Below are positions 25,260-34,458 of a stretch of 59,292 nucleotides of DNA, piece by piece (position 1 is the stretch's first letter; every line of letters starts with the position of its first letter). The stretch is from positions 134,551 to 193,842 of the forward strand of contig JAFLSU010000001.1 in the NCBI GenBank assembly GCA_022510765.1, written 5' to 3'. The DNA comes from Christensenellaceae bacterium (GTDB taxonomy: Bacteria > Bacillota > Clostridia > Christensenellales > CAG-138). The notes under the pieces were generated by a model that had not been told where the DNA came from, ran no database searches, and was given only the letters and a program-made list of their open reading frames with translations. The position numbers and the translations under genes were made by a program.

Positions 25260-26465
25260 TCACAAGTGACGCATAATAGTCCTATACGCTTCTTCCACAG
25301 AGTAATGTTCCTCTAAATAGCGGAATTCTTTTTCTTTCATCATGCCCAAATCTGAATCACAGATTCCATTTACACAATCAAGGAATCTTGTAGTATCATC
25401 GCTCTCGCACCACCAGCCAAAACCGCCGTCAACTACAACCTTCCCAATATCAGTATTGGGATCAGTAACAGCCAGCACAGGCAACTTTGCCTGCATGTAG
25501 GCAAGAAGCCGAGACGGGAAGTTCGGTATGGTAAAGCGATGATCAAGGAAGATTAAGCCGATATCACAAGCACCCACCATTGAGTCGTAGTCTTCTTTGG
25601 GGAGTCGTTTCATCAGCTTCACATTGTCAGGTTTCTCTGCATCTATGAACTCTTCAAGTTTTGGATACTCCGAGCCTTCGCCAACAATCAGAAAATATGC
25701 ATCGTCCCTTTTTTGCTTTTGCAGACAGTTAATGAGGAACGGAATACCCTGTGGCTTACCCAAATTGCCACCATATACGAACACTTTCTTATCAAGTGGG
25801 ATGCCATACTTTTTTCTGATTTCCAATCTTGTTGCCTTGTCCACGCTCATATCCAGTACTTCGACGGAATTCGGACACACCTCCACCTTTTTCGGATCAA
25901 CTTCTGGGTTGTGTTTAACGACATAATCGACATTAGCCTGTGACATGCACCCGATGTAATCTGAAAATCTATACAGCTTCTTCTCCTGATTGCGAAAGTG
26001 CTTATATAGCATACCCTTTACACCAGAATTAGTCATCATTCCAATATCTATGGCATTCTGCGGGAATATATCTTTCAAAAGGAGATAGCTTTTAGCTCCA
26101 TCGCGCCTTCTAATAAAGTCTACTGCTTTACTGAAAGTAATCGGAGGTGTCGAATACATTACAAGATCAAACTTAACACCCGAAAAATACTTTTTAATTG
26201 CTCGAATATAAATATTTTCGAGTGCCATCTGTGAGAAGCCCTTCTCAATAATGTTTGCTCCGCCAGTTACGTTCCCTGTCTTTATATGGAGCAAATGAGC
26301 CCCATTCTCATGAACATATTCCGTCTCCTTACCAGTTCTCTTCTCATATGGGCTGATCGTATATATAGTATCTCCATGATTACAAAAGCATCTCAGCAGA
26401 TCTGCATATATGGAATGCGCTCCTATGCTCTCCATACGCCCTATGGTTAGGAACAATATATTCAT
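25260..26465 (-). CDS. WbuB-like glycosyltransferase (candidate L-FucNAc transferase)
   Basis: A 401-residue GT4 protein. It begins MNILFLTIGRMESIGAHSIY and contains FDLVMYSTPPITFSKAVDFI, LLKDIFPQNAIDIGMM and VFVYGGNLGKPQGIPFL. Near residue 315 it has IPNFPSRLLAYMQAKLPVLA, with the donor-binding end of the domain. The combination of STPPITF, DIFPQNAIDIG and GGNLGKPQG is characteristic of WbuB-type enzymes, described as L-fucosamine transferases. This matches the UDP-L-FucNAc pathway encoded at 9846-13394. The 3' end overlaps the ribosome site of the next gene, indicating one operon. Confidence 0.85.
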   Translation of the reverse strand: MNILFLTIGRMESIGAHSIYADLLRCFCNHGDTIYTISPYEKRTGKETEYVHENGAHLLHIKTGNVTGGANIIEKGFSQMALENIYIRAIKKYFSGVKFDLVMYSTPPITFSKAVDFIRRRDGAKSYLLLKDIFPQNAIDIGMMTNSGVKGMLYKHFRNQEKKLYRFSDYIGCMSQANVDYVVKHNPEVDPKKVEVCPNSVEVLDMSVDKATRLEIRKKYGIPLDKKVFVYGGNLGKPQGIPFLINCLQKQKRDDAYFLIVGEGSEYPKLEEFIDAEKPDNVKLMKRLPKEDYDSMVGACDIGLIFLDHRFTIPNFPSRLLAYMQAKLPVLAVTDPNTDIGKVVVDGGFGWWCESDDTTRFLDCVNGICDSDLGMMKEKEFRYLEEHYSVEEAYRTIMRHL

Positions 26466-26475
26466 CGATTCGCCC

Positions 26476-27438
26476 TCACGCCTTCACGATTTTAACTTCG
26501 TTATACTTCATCATATAGATTCCTTCATCATAGGCTCCTATATTCTTCTCATTTGCAACACCATTCAAGTTATTCAGAATCAACGTCGTATGATCGACAC
26601 CACACCCATAAGCATGCGGGTAACCACCACCAAAGCGGGGATTAACCTCGCTGATGTAATACTGGCTATCAATCTCGAAGATATCGATATCAATCTGGCC
26701 TTTATATCCAGCTTCCAAAACAAACTGCTCGATGAGTGAAAACAACTTCTCATCCTTGAAGCTAACAGCCTTATCTGTCTCTCCAGCACGCATCTTTATC
26801 TTTTTCTTTGCAAAGATAGAGACAACCTCACCGGAGATCAGGTCAATATACACATCCGCACCAATCTCTTGGCCGTTGAGGAACTCCTGAATCATCAGGT
26901 CATCTTCATGATCGAAAAGAAGGTCAACTGTCCCTTTATCATAGACTTTGTAGATACTAATGCTGGCAGATCCTCTGTATGGCTTTACAAACACAGGATA
27001 TGTAACTTCACCAACATCCACAGCTCTATAGAACTCATCCCTATCCATCCAAGAACGCGCACAGTTATATCCATGAGCCTTTAGCCAATCATACATCTGC
27101 ATCTTATCCAGAGCCATCTCACAGAGTTCACATGAGCTGCCTATTACTGTAACTCCCAGTTCCTTGAAACGTTCCTTATTAGCAGCCAGCAAACTCAGCT
27201 CTGGATCGATAAGGCTCAGAACGCCACTAATTTGCTCAACTTGGCATATCTCCAGGATCTTATCTATATATCCAGGCTCTGTAATAGGCGGCACAATGTA
27301 GTATTTATCGGCATCATAGATGGCAGGGCCAAGTGTGCTTGCATCTGTGGCAACCACAGTTCCGATACCGTCAAACGTTTTCCTAAAATACTGGATGATT
27401 TTATTCCGCGTTCCTGCGGCAAGAATCAATATATTCAC
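26476..27438 (-). CDS. ATP-grasp domain carboxylate-amine ligase
   Basis: A 320-residue ATP-grasp enzyme of the carbamoyl-phosphate-synthase-like type. A Rossmann-like pre-ATP-grasp domain begins MNILILAAGTRNKIIQYF. The ATP-binding part has DKMQMYDWLKAHGYNCARSW, VFVKPYRGSASISIYKVYD, IQEFLNGQEIGADVYID and QIDIDIFEIDSQYYISEVNP. The last supplies the metal-binding Asp, Glu and Asn. Proteins of this type in glycan loci are thought to couple amino acids or acids to sugars. It lies 10 nt after the PLP-enzyme gene, suggesting that the two act together. Confidence 0.8.
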   Translation of the reverse strand: MNILILAAGTRNKIIQYFRKTFDGIGTVVATDASTLGPAIYDADKYYIVPPITEPGYIDKILEICQVEQISGVLSLIDPELSLLAANKERFKELGVTVIGSSCELCEMALDKMQMYDWLKAHGYNCARSWMDRDEFYRAVDVGEVTYPVFVKPYRGSASISIYKVYDKGTVDLLFDHEDDLMIQEFLNGQEIGADVYIDLISGEVVSIFAKKKIKMRAGETDKAVSFKDEKLFSLIEQFVLEAGYKGQIDIDIFEIDSQYYISEVNPRFGGGYPHAYGCGVDHTTLILNNLNGVANEKNIGAYDEGIYMMKYNEVKIVKA

Positions 27439-27448
27439 ATTTCTACCT

Positions 27449-28357
27449 CTATCGGTCGATTTTATTCAATGCATCAAAAAACAGCGGAGTTCCACCTGTG
27501 TGGATGAACAAGATGTTCTTATCATTTATTCCTTTGACATACTCACTCATCCCCATAAATGCTTTACCCGTATATGTCGTATCAAGCGGAATACCGTAAG
27601 TCTTTAAAACACTCTTTATGGTGTCAACTACTCTTTTGTCATCTTTTCCATAGCCAAACGTATAATCATCAATGAAGGTTGTGGCTGCTTGGATAGAGTC
27701 ATCATCAACCCTTCCATCCATGTACTTCCGTACACTATCTATTACCACATCTCTGCCTCTAGGATTCTTCCTAGCAATGCTGATGCCCACGATCTTCCTC
27801 TCATCTCCAAAAATTAACTGACCGCACACAAGCCCAGCATGAGTAGTTCCAGTGCCAGAAGCGAAGAAAATGTAATCGAAATGGATATCCATCTCCTTTT
27901 CCTGCTCCTTGATCTCCTGATAGCACTGTAAATACGCTTCTGTACCGATATTCCCGTGTCCACCACCCTCGATGAAGTATGGCTTTTTCCCAGATGCTGT
28001 TAGCTCACTCAGTTTCCCCTCAATCGTGTCATGGACTTCACTCACAGGAACAGTAATTATTTCTGCGCCAAACAGTTCCATCATTTGACTGTTAAAGGTC
28101 GATTCACTTGCTTCCTCTGGACTGATGATACAACATCTCATCCCTCTACGACAGCATTCATTAGCTACAATCCTACAATGGTTAGAACTCCCAGACCCAT
28201 AGGTGACCACACAGTCATAATCACCTTTGTCTATCTCCCTGAAAAACAGTTCCACCTTTCTTGCTTTATTCCCGCCAAAGGAAAAAGGGATTAAATCTTC
28301 ACGTTTTATCCAAAGATGATTTCCGTTGTACTCTCCTAAATTCTGGATTATTGTCAT
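27449..28357 (-). CDS. PLP-dependent enzyme of the D-cysteine desulfhydrase/ACC deaminase family
   Basis: A 302-residue fold-type II PLP enzyme. The PLP lysine lies in FGGNKARKVE (Lys near residue 31). The phosphate and substrate region SGSSNHCR is near 55, and SGTGTTHAGL near 167. These are the hallmarks of the ACC deaminase/D-cysteine desulfhydrase group, which eliminates ammonia from small amino acids. Genes of this group are usually metabolic, but here one lies inside a polysaccharide locus and 10 nt from an ATP-grasp gene. It could make or modify an amino acid used as a substituent. The reaction cannot be told from the sequence. Confidence 0.8.
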   Translation of the reverse strand: MTIIQNLGEYNGNHLWIKREDLIPFSFGGNKARKVELFFREIDKGDYDCVVTYGSGSSNHCRIVANECCRRGMRCCIISPEEASESTFNSQMMELFGAEIITVPVSEVHDTIEGKLSELTASGKKPYFIEGGGHGNIGTEAYLQCYQEIKEQEKEMDIHFDYIFFASGTGTTHAGLVCGQLIFGDERKIVGISIARKNPRGRDVVIDSVRKYMDGRVDDDSIQAATTFIDDYTFGYGKDDKRVVDTIKSVLKTYGIPLDTTYTGKAFMGMSEYVKGINDKNILFIHTGGTPLFFDALNKIDR

Positions 28358-28564
28358 CTACCCTAATCCTCTCTGAGAATGCTATACGCAATTCGGTCCT
28401 CATGCTTTCTTATAACCGCAACACTGAAAATCACAATTACCGAATAGCAATAAAGTTCAGCTTCCTCGTCATATTTTCTCTGATTGGATATAAAACAAAC
28501 CGTCTCGTTTTATATATTAGACTTCCGTCTCATTCGCTTGATCGTTTGCTAATGATGCTTTAAA

Positions 28565-29107
28565 TTAATCGTCCTCCCAATGAACTTCCCTGGGAATTAC
28601 AAGAGTTCTTCTTGACATGCCAAGGACATACCTATCAACAAAAATATCTCCCTTCTTAATCGACTGGCGCAGATAACCCTCAACATTAAAGCCTCGCTTT
28701 AAGTTTAGTCCCAAAGACTGGTTCCCAACTTCAATGAACGCATATAATCTGTTAAGCTTTAGTATCTCAAAACAATACAATGCATTTAAAGTGCCAGCCT
28801 TTGTAGCTATTCCTTTTCTCTTATATGAGGTATTACCTACAATCATATAGTCTTCTGCCTTAGAATTCTTATAGTCAATATTCAAAAGCCCACAAAGCCC
28901 AACAGGTTCCCCATAATATTCGATCACAGCATCAAATCGATCAGTACGGTCTTTGTTTCTTTCAAACCATGCCACGGTCCTATCGTACTCAAGCGGCAAG
29001 TCGTAATGCAGAAATTCGTTGTTTGCTGAATTGTTAATCCATTCTATTTTCAACGGAATATCCTCAAATCTAAATTTACGAATCTTTACATCTTCATATT
29101 GATACAT
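28565..29107 (-). CDS. GNAT-family N-acetyltransferase
   Basis: A 180-residue acetyltransferase of the RimJ/RimL-like branch. The core begins KIRKFRFEDIPLKIEWINNS, with the central strand VIEYYGEPVGLCGLLNIDY and the acetyl-CoA binding loop SYKRKGIATKAGT near 107. The second half has FIEVGNQSLGLNLKRGFNVE, the usual C-terminal wedge. It lies between the initiating sugar transferase and the PLP enzyme and downstream of a sugar aminotransferase. N-acetylation of a 4-amino sugar, as in PseH, is the most economical role. Gaps of 207 nt and 291 nt on its two sides are AT-rich and carry no gene. Confidence 0.82.
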   Translation of the reverse strand: MYQYEDVKIRKFRFEDIPLKIEWINNSANNEFLHYDLPLEYDRTVAWFERNKDRTDRFDAVIEYYGEPVGLCGLLNIDYKNSKAEDYMIVGNTSYKRKGIATKAGTLNALYCFEILKLNRLYAFIEVGNQSLGLNLKRGFNVEGYLRQSIKKGDIFVDRYVLGMSRRTLVIPREVHWEDD

Positions 29108-29398
29108 ATATACTTTCCTCTCTTAATTGCATCTTACGAAATATCGCTCAGTACGACTAATCAACACAAAGCTCTCCGCATATGGTACACTGACTGTTGA
29201 TCCACTCTGTTTATCTAGTCTTCTAACATGCCGCAATAACAGCGTCGTATCAATCTATTTCATTTCAATAACCCGATACTATTTTAAAACTCTTTTCATA
29301 CTTAAAAGATTGGCACTACTCCCATTATTACTCAGCTTATTAATTTCAGATAACAATTTGCAGCATATCAAAAATGGTAAACCTCCAGGAATACATTT

Positions 29399-30046
29399 TC
29401 ATCTATTAGCTTTCTCGTTTTTTCTTGCAACATCCAAACGGCCTGCAGGGATTTGTTTTCCCACAAGAACATCTGATCTTTTAAATACTTTTATAATTGT
29501 TGTAAATGCAATCTTTAAATCTCCAATAAAGGTAATATTATCTACATATTTCAAATCCCATTCAAACTTATCTTCCCATGAAGAAGCATTTCGGCCATGT
29601 ATCTGCGCAAATCCACTTAAGCCCGGTCTCACATCATGCCGATGGTGCTCTTCCTCTGTGTAGTAGGGTAAGTACTCTACTAAAAGAGGTCTCGGACCAA
29701 TAATCGCCATATCTCCCTTGATGATATTGATCAGCTCTGGCAGCTCATCGATAGATGTGGATCGAAGCACCTTGCCGAAATGCGTCAGCCTTTCATCATC
29801 CGGCAACAGCTCACCCTTTTCATCTCGCTTATCTGTCATTGAGCGGAACTTATAGAGTTTGAAAACCTTCTCATCCTTGCCCGGTCTCTCCTGCGTAAAG
29901 AGAACAGGCGATCCAAGCTTTATTCTGACAAGAATGGCCGTAATCCCCATGATTGGAGAGAGCACAACCAATGCGAGTGAGGCTAATATGCAGTCCAAAT
30001 AGCGTTTGATAAATCGCTCATATGGACCATACAGTTTATGTTGCAT
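29399..30046 (-). CDS. Initiating undecaprenyl-phosphate sugar phosphotransferase (PglC-like)
   Basis: A 215-residue monotopic phosphoglycosyl transferase. It starts [20 protein letters not shown], with one membrane-entering helix ([20 protein letters not shown]). The catalytic region is [20 protein letters not shown], with Glu and Lys/Arg residues, followed by [20 protein letters not shown] and [14 protein letters not shown]. These conserved motifs are those of PglC and EpsL, which transfer a sugar-1-phosphate to undecaprenyl phosphate to start the repeat unit. The preceding aminotransferase suggests a 4-amino or 4-acetamido sugar as the first residue. Confidence 0.92.
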   Translation of the reverse strand: MQHKLYGPYERFIKRYLDCILASLALVVLSPIMGITAILVRIKLGSPVLFTQERPGKDEKVFKLYKFRSMTDKRDEKGELLPDDERLTHFGKVLRSTSIDELPELINIIKGDMAIIGPRPLLVEYLPYYTEEEHHRHDVRPGLSGFAQIHGRNASSWEDKFEWDLKYVDNITFIGDLKIAFTTIIKVFKRSDVLVGKQIPAGRLDVARKNEKANR

Positions 30047-30078
30047 ATCACGAATTCCCCTAACCGGGATACAATCCC

Positions 30079-31377
30079 TTATTTAAAACAACTATAAATG
30101 ATATCGATCACAACATCCTGCTGCTCCAGTGTCATCTTGTTGTCACTCGGCAGGCACAACCCGCGTCTAAAAAGATCTGCTCCAACATCGACACTGCTAC
30201 CCTCGATATAAGCGTTGCCTTTGCCTTGACCATTACCATTCATCATCACAAAACCATGCATTCGATAAATCGGTTGCATGTGCATCGGTTTCCAAATTGG
30301 ACGACCTTCGGCATTGAATGCTGCCAACACCTCGAGGATTTCCGTTGGGCAGGATTTACCCTGTTCTCTAATATAAAGGGTTTCTTTCTCTCCACGAACT
30401 GTCTGACTCATCGCTTCTTTGTCGATGATCAAGCAGCTTAGCCAGTAATTCGGATTAGAGTTTTTAAAGTCTATAGGGTTCATTTTAACAGGCAAATTTT
30501 TCAACCCATCCCTGTACCGCTCGTAAATCGCTTTTTTCTGTGCAATATGCTCCTCCAGATATGGAAGCTGTCCGCGCAGTATCCCTGCGATGATATTAGA
30601 CATCCGATAGTTGTAGCCAAGCTCCTCATGCTGGTACCAATGGGCATCCTCCCTGGACTGTGTAGACCATTTTCTAACTTTATTTGCGTCTTCTGCATCG
30701 TCTGTCAGGAGGAATCCTCCTGCACTACCAGTTATGATTTTATTTCCATTTCCGGAGAAAATGCTGGCATCCCCGAACACGCCGGTCTGCACGCCTTTAT
30801 ATGTAGCTCCAAAGGATTCCGCTGCGTCCTCTACAATCAGTGCATTATGCGCATTTGCAATAGCCCTTATTTCATCTATTTTTCCGGGGGTACCGTACAA
30901 ATGAGCAACCACGATGAGCCGCACATCCGGGTAAATCCCGAATGCCTTTTCAAGCGCTACGGGATCCATATTCCAGGTGTCATACTCCGTATCAATGAAC
31001 ACCGGAATACCTCCTTCGTAGCAGACCGGATTCACGGTTGCGCTGAAGGTCATGTCTGAGCAGAACACACGCTTTCCTTCAAGCGTTCCATGTCCAACCT
31101 GCGGCTGACCATAGAGTTTTTCGCCACAAAGCTTTATAGCAAGATGAAGTGCGGCAGTACCGGATGATAATGCAACCGCGTACTTCCGGCCAACCTTTTC
31201 TGCGACCTTTTTTTCAACTTCGTTTATATTCGCACCGATAGTGCTTACCCAGTTAGTCTGAATTGCCTCATCTACCCACTTCTGCTCGTCGCCGTGCATG
31301 GTGGGTGAAGAAAGCCAAATCTTGCTCTCGAATGGTTTGATACCTGCAAATCTTGGATCATTTAAGAAATCGTTCAT
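30079..31377 (-). CDS. DegT/DnrJ/EryC1/StrS sugar aminotransferase (PglE-like)
   Basis: A 432-residue fold-type I PLP aminotransferase. It begins [20 protein letters not shown] and shows [20 protein letters not shown] near 64. The PLP-lysine region is [20 protein letters not shown] near 206. [19 protein letters not shown] and [20 protein letters not shown] are the usual C-terminal elements. It probably aminates C4 of a 4-keto-6-deoxy UDP-sugar. The only 4,6-dehydratase in the window is CapE, which makes the L-arabino 4-keto sugar used also in pseudaminic acid synthesis, so it may share that intermediate. It is the first gene of the locus after a 1.1-kb leader. Confidence 0.9.
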   Translation of the reverse strand: MNDFLNDPRFAGIKPFESKIWLSSPTMHGDEQKWVDEAIQTNWVSTIGANINEVEKKVAEKVGRKYAVALSSGTAALHLAIKLCGEKLYGQPQVGHGTLEGKRVFCSDMTFSATVNPVCYEGGIPVFIDTEYDTWNMDPVALEKAFGIYPDVRLIVVAHLYGTPGKIDEIRAIANAHNALIVEDAAESFGATYKGVQTGVFGDASIFSGNGNKIITGSAGGFLLTDDAEDANKVRKWSTQSREDAHWYQHEELGYNYRMSNIIAGILRGQLPYLEEHIAQKKAIYERYRDGLKNLPVKMNPIDFKNSNPNYWLSCLIIDKEAMSQTVRGEKETLYIREQGKSCPTEILEVLAAFNAEGRPIWKPMHMQPIYRMHGFVMMNGNGQGKGNAYIEGSSVDVGADLFRRGLCLPSDNKMTLEQQDVVIDIIYSCFK

Positions 31378-32521
31378 TGTAATCTACATCCTTGCCGCTT
31401 CTGCTGAGCCTTGTTATGCACATTTACCTCTGACCGCATCGTGCGGATTTATTCCCGTTGCATTAGTTTGCTCTACGGTCTTTGCCTCAACAATACATTT
31501 TTTGCTGCTTAGAGGTGGGTCTAAATTCATTCACAATCACTATATTTTGCTATTAACTTATCTAAAAGCCTAGTCGGTCGTTTATTATTTAGGCATTTGG
31601 ATAAGTTGAAAGCATTTGAATATACGGTTATGTTATTTTAGTCAGTGCGAAGTTCCGCTGTTGCTCAATACGAACAGTATCATTTTTCGTGCACGATGGC
31701 GGCGGCTTCACAATCGATTGTCATGCATCCTTTGTGCTCAAAATCCCTTTTAAACCGTAAAGGATAACCTTATCGATCGGAAGCCGCACATCCGCTCGTT
31801 GTAAATAAAGCGTAATCATATTCTGTTTATAAATAAACAAAATAAATCACTCTTTATCGAATTCTTTTACATGATATGAACAGCGTAAAAAGCTATTCAA
31901 AATCATTTTTCACTATAATCTCAATCGACGGCATCCGCCACACGGGCTATCGCCCCCACACATTCACATCTGGCTCTGCTCGCCGCCTGCGACGCTATTA
32001 ACGCTCGGACTACGACCACAGAGGAGTATCATTATTTCGTATCGATTAAAGATTATTTGGTTGTCAAGGTGCAAACCGATGCTAATGGATGGAACCGTGT
32101 TGAGAACGAATCGTACAATCACCAGTGCTGCAATAATTGCAGCATATCGGTCAGAACGCAATCCGTCCGCCAGGTTAGTATTCCCCTGATACACCTTCGC
32201 CGATACCGATATTTGCAATAAAATCAGCTTAGCAAGATTTTACGCTCCTATAACAGTAAAAAAGCAAAGACTAATCGCGGCAACGCATACGCTCACTGTA
32301 GTACCCTGTTCCGGATAATCCTGAAGATTCTCTCAAAAGCATTAAAAACACGCGATATTGCGCCACTACGTCGCGTAATTTGCGTTGCTGTCGGTAGAAA
32401 GCTTTCACCGACACCACGTGCATGAAATCAGCAGATATACACTTGGTACAATCGCCGCTCATACAGTATACATTGTCGATACATAGGGAATTTTTGGTTT
32501 TCCCTTAGTTCGGTTTTGACC
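31378..32521 (-). other. Long non-coding leader of the polysaccharide locus
   Basis: No intact gene is visible in this 1.1 kb. The promoter at 32522-32550 points leftward, so transcripts would begin near 32515 and cross this region before the aminotransferase gene. Weak minus-strand ORFs at 31964-32218 and 32271-32462 have no recognised similarity. A large palindrome lies at 32389-32413. The composition is AT-rich near 31830-31920. The region may be the remains of lost regulatory genes (Wzz or kinase genes often sit here) or a regulatory leader. Confidence 0.45.
32389..32413. repeat. Large palindrome in the leader region
   Basis: TGTCGGTA and GAAAGCTTTC with ACCGACA form a 24-base inverted repeat with one bulged A, centred on AAGCTT. 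It lies about 120 nt after the predicted start of the leftward transcript. It could be a protein-binding site or, as RNA, a strong hairpin. Confidence 0.5.
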
Positions 32522-32550
32522 ATTATAGTACTGCTAATTAGGCTTGTCAA
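32522..32550 (-). promoter_or_regulatory. Perfect-consensus leftward promoter of the polysaccharide locus
   Basis: On the minus strand TTGACA (32550-32545) and TATAAT (32527-32522) are separated by exactly 17 nt. Both hexamers match consensus. It points into the 1.1-kb leader and the polysaccharide genes. Confidence 0.7.
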
Positions 32551-32685
32551 GGCGTTTCTTAAAAGGCGTTTTAATATACTACTTATATTCATACAAGACC
32601 ATGTCGTATTTTCTTCATTCAAAGTCAGTCTATAAATTATTCGGGACGTAGAATACAGTGAGTTCATTGAATTCATCGTTTTTCG

Positions 32686-32714
32686 TTGACAAATGTCTAA
32701 AAATCTAATATAAT
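32686..32714 (+). promoter_or_regulatory. Perfect-consensus rightward promoter of the LRR-dockerin gene
   Basis: TTGACA (32686-32691) and TATAAT (32709-32714) are separated by 17 nt. With the leftward promoter at 32522-32550 it forms a divergent pair 135 nt apart. The transcript would have a leader of about 210 nt before the ATG at 32935. Confidence 0.75.
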
Positions 32715-32723
32715 TAGTTTGAT

Positions 32724-32756
32724 GTAACTCACTGATATGCTGCGGCAGTGTGTTAC
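32724..32756 (+). repeat. Inverted repeat at the start of the LRR-dockerin transcript
   Basis: GTAACTCACTG (32724-32734) and CAGTGTGTTAC (32746-32756) pair with one mismatch across an 11-nt loop. The position at +4 to +36 fits either an operator or a protective 5' hairpin. Confidence 0.5.
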
Positions 32757-32895
32757 ACTCAAAACAAACAAAGAATATTAGCGTGAGAATGGAGTTTTAC
32801 GCTGTGAGAAAGTAATTTCTCATGGTAGCGCTCTTTGAAACTTTATCGCTCCCAGCGGTAATTTTTCTTTTGAGAAAAAGCTCCAAATTACAAAA

Positions 32896-32937
32896 GAAAG
32901 GAATCCTTTGTTAGGCAAGGGCATGGTAATTAACATG
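32896..32937 (+). promoter_or_regulatory. Initiation element: GAAAGG, hairpin, ATGGTA, ATG (copy 1)
   Basis: GAAAGG (32896-32901) is followed by a 6-bp hairpin CCTTTG-TTAGG-CAAGGG (32905-32921), then ATGGTAATTAAC and the ATG at 32935. A clean Shine-Dalgarno at normal distance is absent. The same arrangement precedes the genes at 39527 (plus) and 54885 (minus). Either ATG could be used; they are in the same frame and differ by four residues (MVIN). Confidence 0.5.
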
Positions 32938-34260
32938 AAAAGAAGTATATCCCTTTTGCTTGCCATCTTGATGGCCACCATCTCAGTGACCGCAATCAAA
33001 ATGATTGCACCCACCATCTTTACGACATCGACTGTCAGAGCCACAGGCGACAGAAATGCTCCCGTCGGATACAACGAGCACGACTATAACCAAATTGTTG
33101 CTTGGCTTGAGCAAACGGACGAAAACGGAGTCAAGAACGGCGAAAAGTATTCCAGTGAATATGACCCCGCCGTTCCCAATACTTGGGGCGATCTAGTTCT
33201 TTGGGAAGAGTTTAACGGCGAAAAAAGGCTGTCTGTGGTGTGTGACTGGCGTGATACTCCATTCCCCCCCAATAAAAGCCCACTTGTCGGTACGCTTGAT
33301 TTGAACGGATGCACTGAACTCAATGGTGTCTCTTTGGGGTGGAATATGCTCACATCCATCAATGTTGATAATTGTCCTAATTTTGAACTTTTACATGCGT
33401 ATCATAATAAATTATCGTACGTTTCATTTAAGAATTGCCCCAACATGCAGGTTTTTCATATTAGTGAAAACGAGCTGACCGGGGTGCTTGATTTATCCAC
33501 ATGTTCACAGCTTCAGTCAATTGCATGTGACGATAATAGGATAGAGGCGTTAATTCTTGGAAAGCACGATAACCTTTTTTACATCTCATGTGACAATAAC
33601 CTCATAAGGGATATCGACATCAGCGGTTGCAGCATAATTGAACAATTGTATTGCTCCGACAACTTATTGACTAAGCTTGACCTCAGCGCATTAGAGAATT
33701 GTATGTTTTTTGAAAGGCTTGATTGTTCAAATAACCTGATTACAACGCTCGACCTGACAGTCGCAGGCTCACCATTTAGCGCGTTTTGCGGCGGCAATCC
33801 CTTTAAGGAATTTCATTGGTCGCCCGGTTCTGATTACACACCCGGATTCGCACTTGATCTCTATGCAGATGGTCTCGGATATTTCGATGTCACCTATTTG
33901 GAAGATGATGATCTTACAACTATCGAAGCCTTTGCCGTAAACGGCTCAGAATTCCTCGGATGGTTTAACGAGAACGGTGAATGCGTTTATGATGAAAGTC
34001 GTTTCATAGTTGAACCCGGTATGCAGCTCAACCTTACGGCAAGGTTCGTGGGAGGTACGGAAATAACCCTCGGCGACGTGGATGGTGATGGCACAATTTC
34101 CGTTGCGGATGCGATTTTCGTAATAAGAAAAGCTCTTGAATTAATCGATCTTGATGCAGAACAGATGATCGCTGCCGATGTCGATGCCAATGGTCAAATA
34201 GGTGTCGATGATGCTCTGCTCATATGCAGACACGCGCTCGGATTGATCGAGGGATTCTGA
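32935..34260 (+). CDS. Secreted leucine-rich-repeat protein with C-terminal type I dockerin
   Basis: A 441-residue exported protein. Residues 1-38 form a signal peptide (MKRSISLLLAILMATISVTA). About residues 110-290 hold irregular leucine-rich repeats of about 20-22 residues, each with an Asx-Asn ladder such as LYCSDNLLTKLDL and LDCSNNLITTLDL. A beta-rich segment resembling an InlB B-repeat region follows (GYFDVTYLEDDDL, then FLGWFNENGECVYD). The last 65 residues form a type I dockerin with two calcium-binding loops, GDVDGDGTISVADAIFVIRK and DVDANGQIGVDDALLICRH. The dockerin would tether it to a cohesin-bearing scaffold or the cell surface. No scaffold gene is in the window. Confidence 0.88.
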   Translation: MKRSISLLLAILMATISVTAIKMIAPTIFTTSTVRATGDRNAPVGYNEHDYNQIVAWLEQTDENGVKNGEKYSSEYDPAVPNTWGDLVLWEEFNGEKRLSVVCDWRDTPFPPNKSPLVGTLDLNGCTELNGVSLGWNMLTSINVDNCPNFELLHAYHNKLSYVSFKNCPNMQVFHISENELTGVLDLSTCSQLQSIACDDNRIEALILGKHDNLFYISCDNNLIRDIDISGCSIIEQLYCSDNLLTKLDLSALENCMFFERLDCSNNLITTLDLTVAGSPFSAFCGGNPFKEFHWSPGSDYTPGFALDLYADGLGYFDVTYLEDDDLTTIEAFAVNGSEFLGWFNENGECVYDESRFIVEPGMQLNLTARFVGGTEITLGDVDGDGTISVADAIFVIRKALELIDLDAEQMIAADVDANGQIGVDDALLICRHALGLIEGF

Positions 34261-34458
34261 TATGCATTACGCAGGGCGTATCTGGACTTCAATGTAAGAA
34301 GGCCGGATGCGACCCTTATTTTATTCGCTCATTTGCACCAATACTCGTTTTCCGCACGAGAGAAACAATTTATTTTACTAATCCTTCCCTATGTGGTATA
34401 CTGATGGCGTTCTTAACACAAAAACGCATTCACTTACGGATGCTAAGGAGGTGTACGG

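Noticed and set aside
31964-32218. Minus-strand ORF in the long leader
   Set aside because: It has no ribosome site and no recognised protein pattern; composition looks like chance reading of non-coding sequence.
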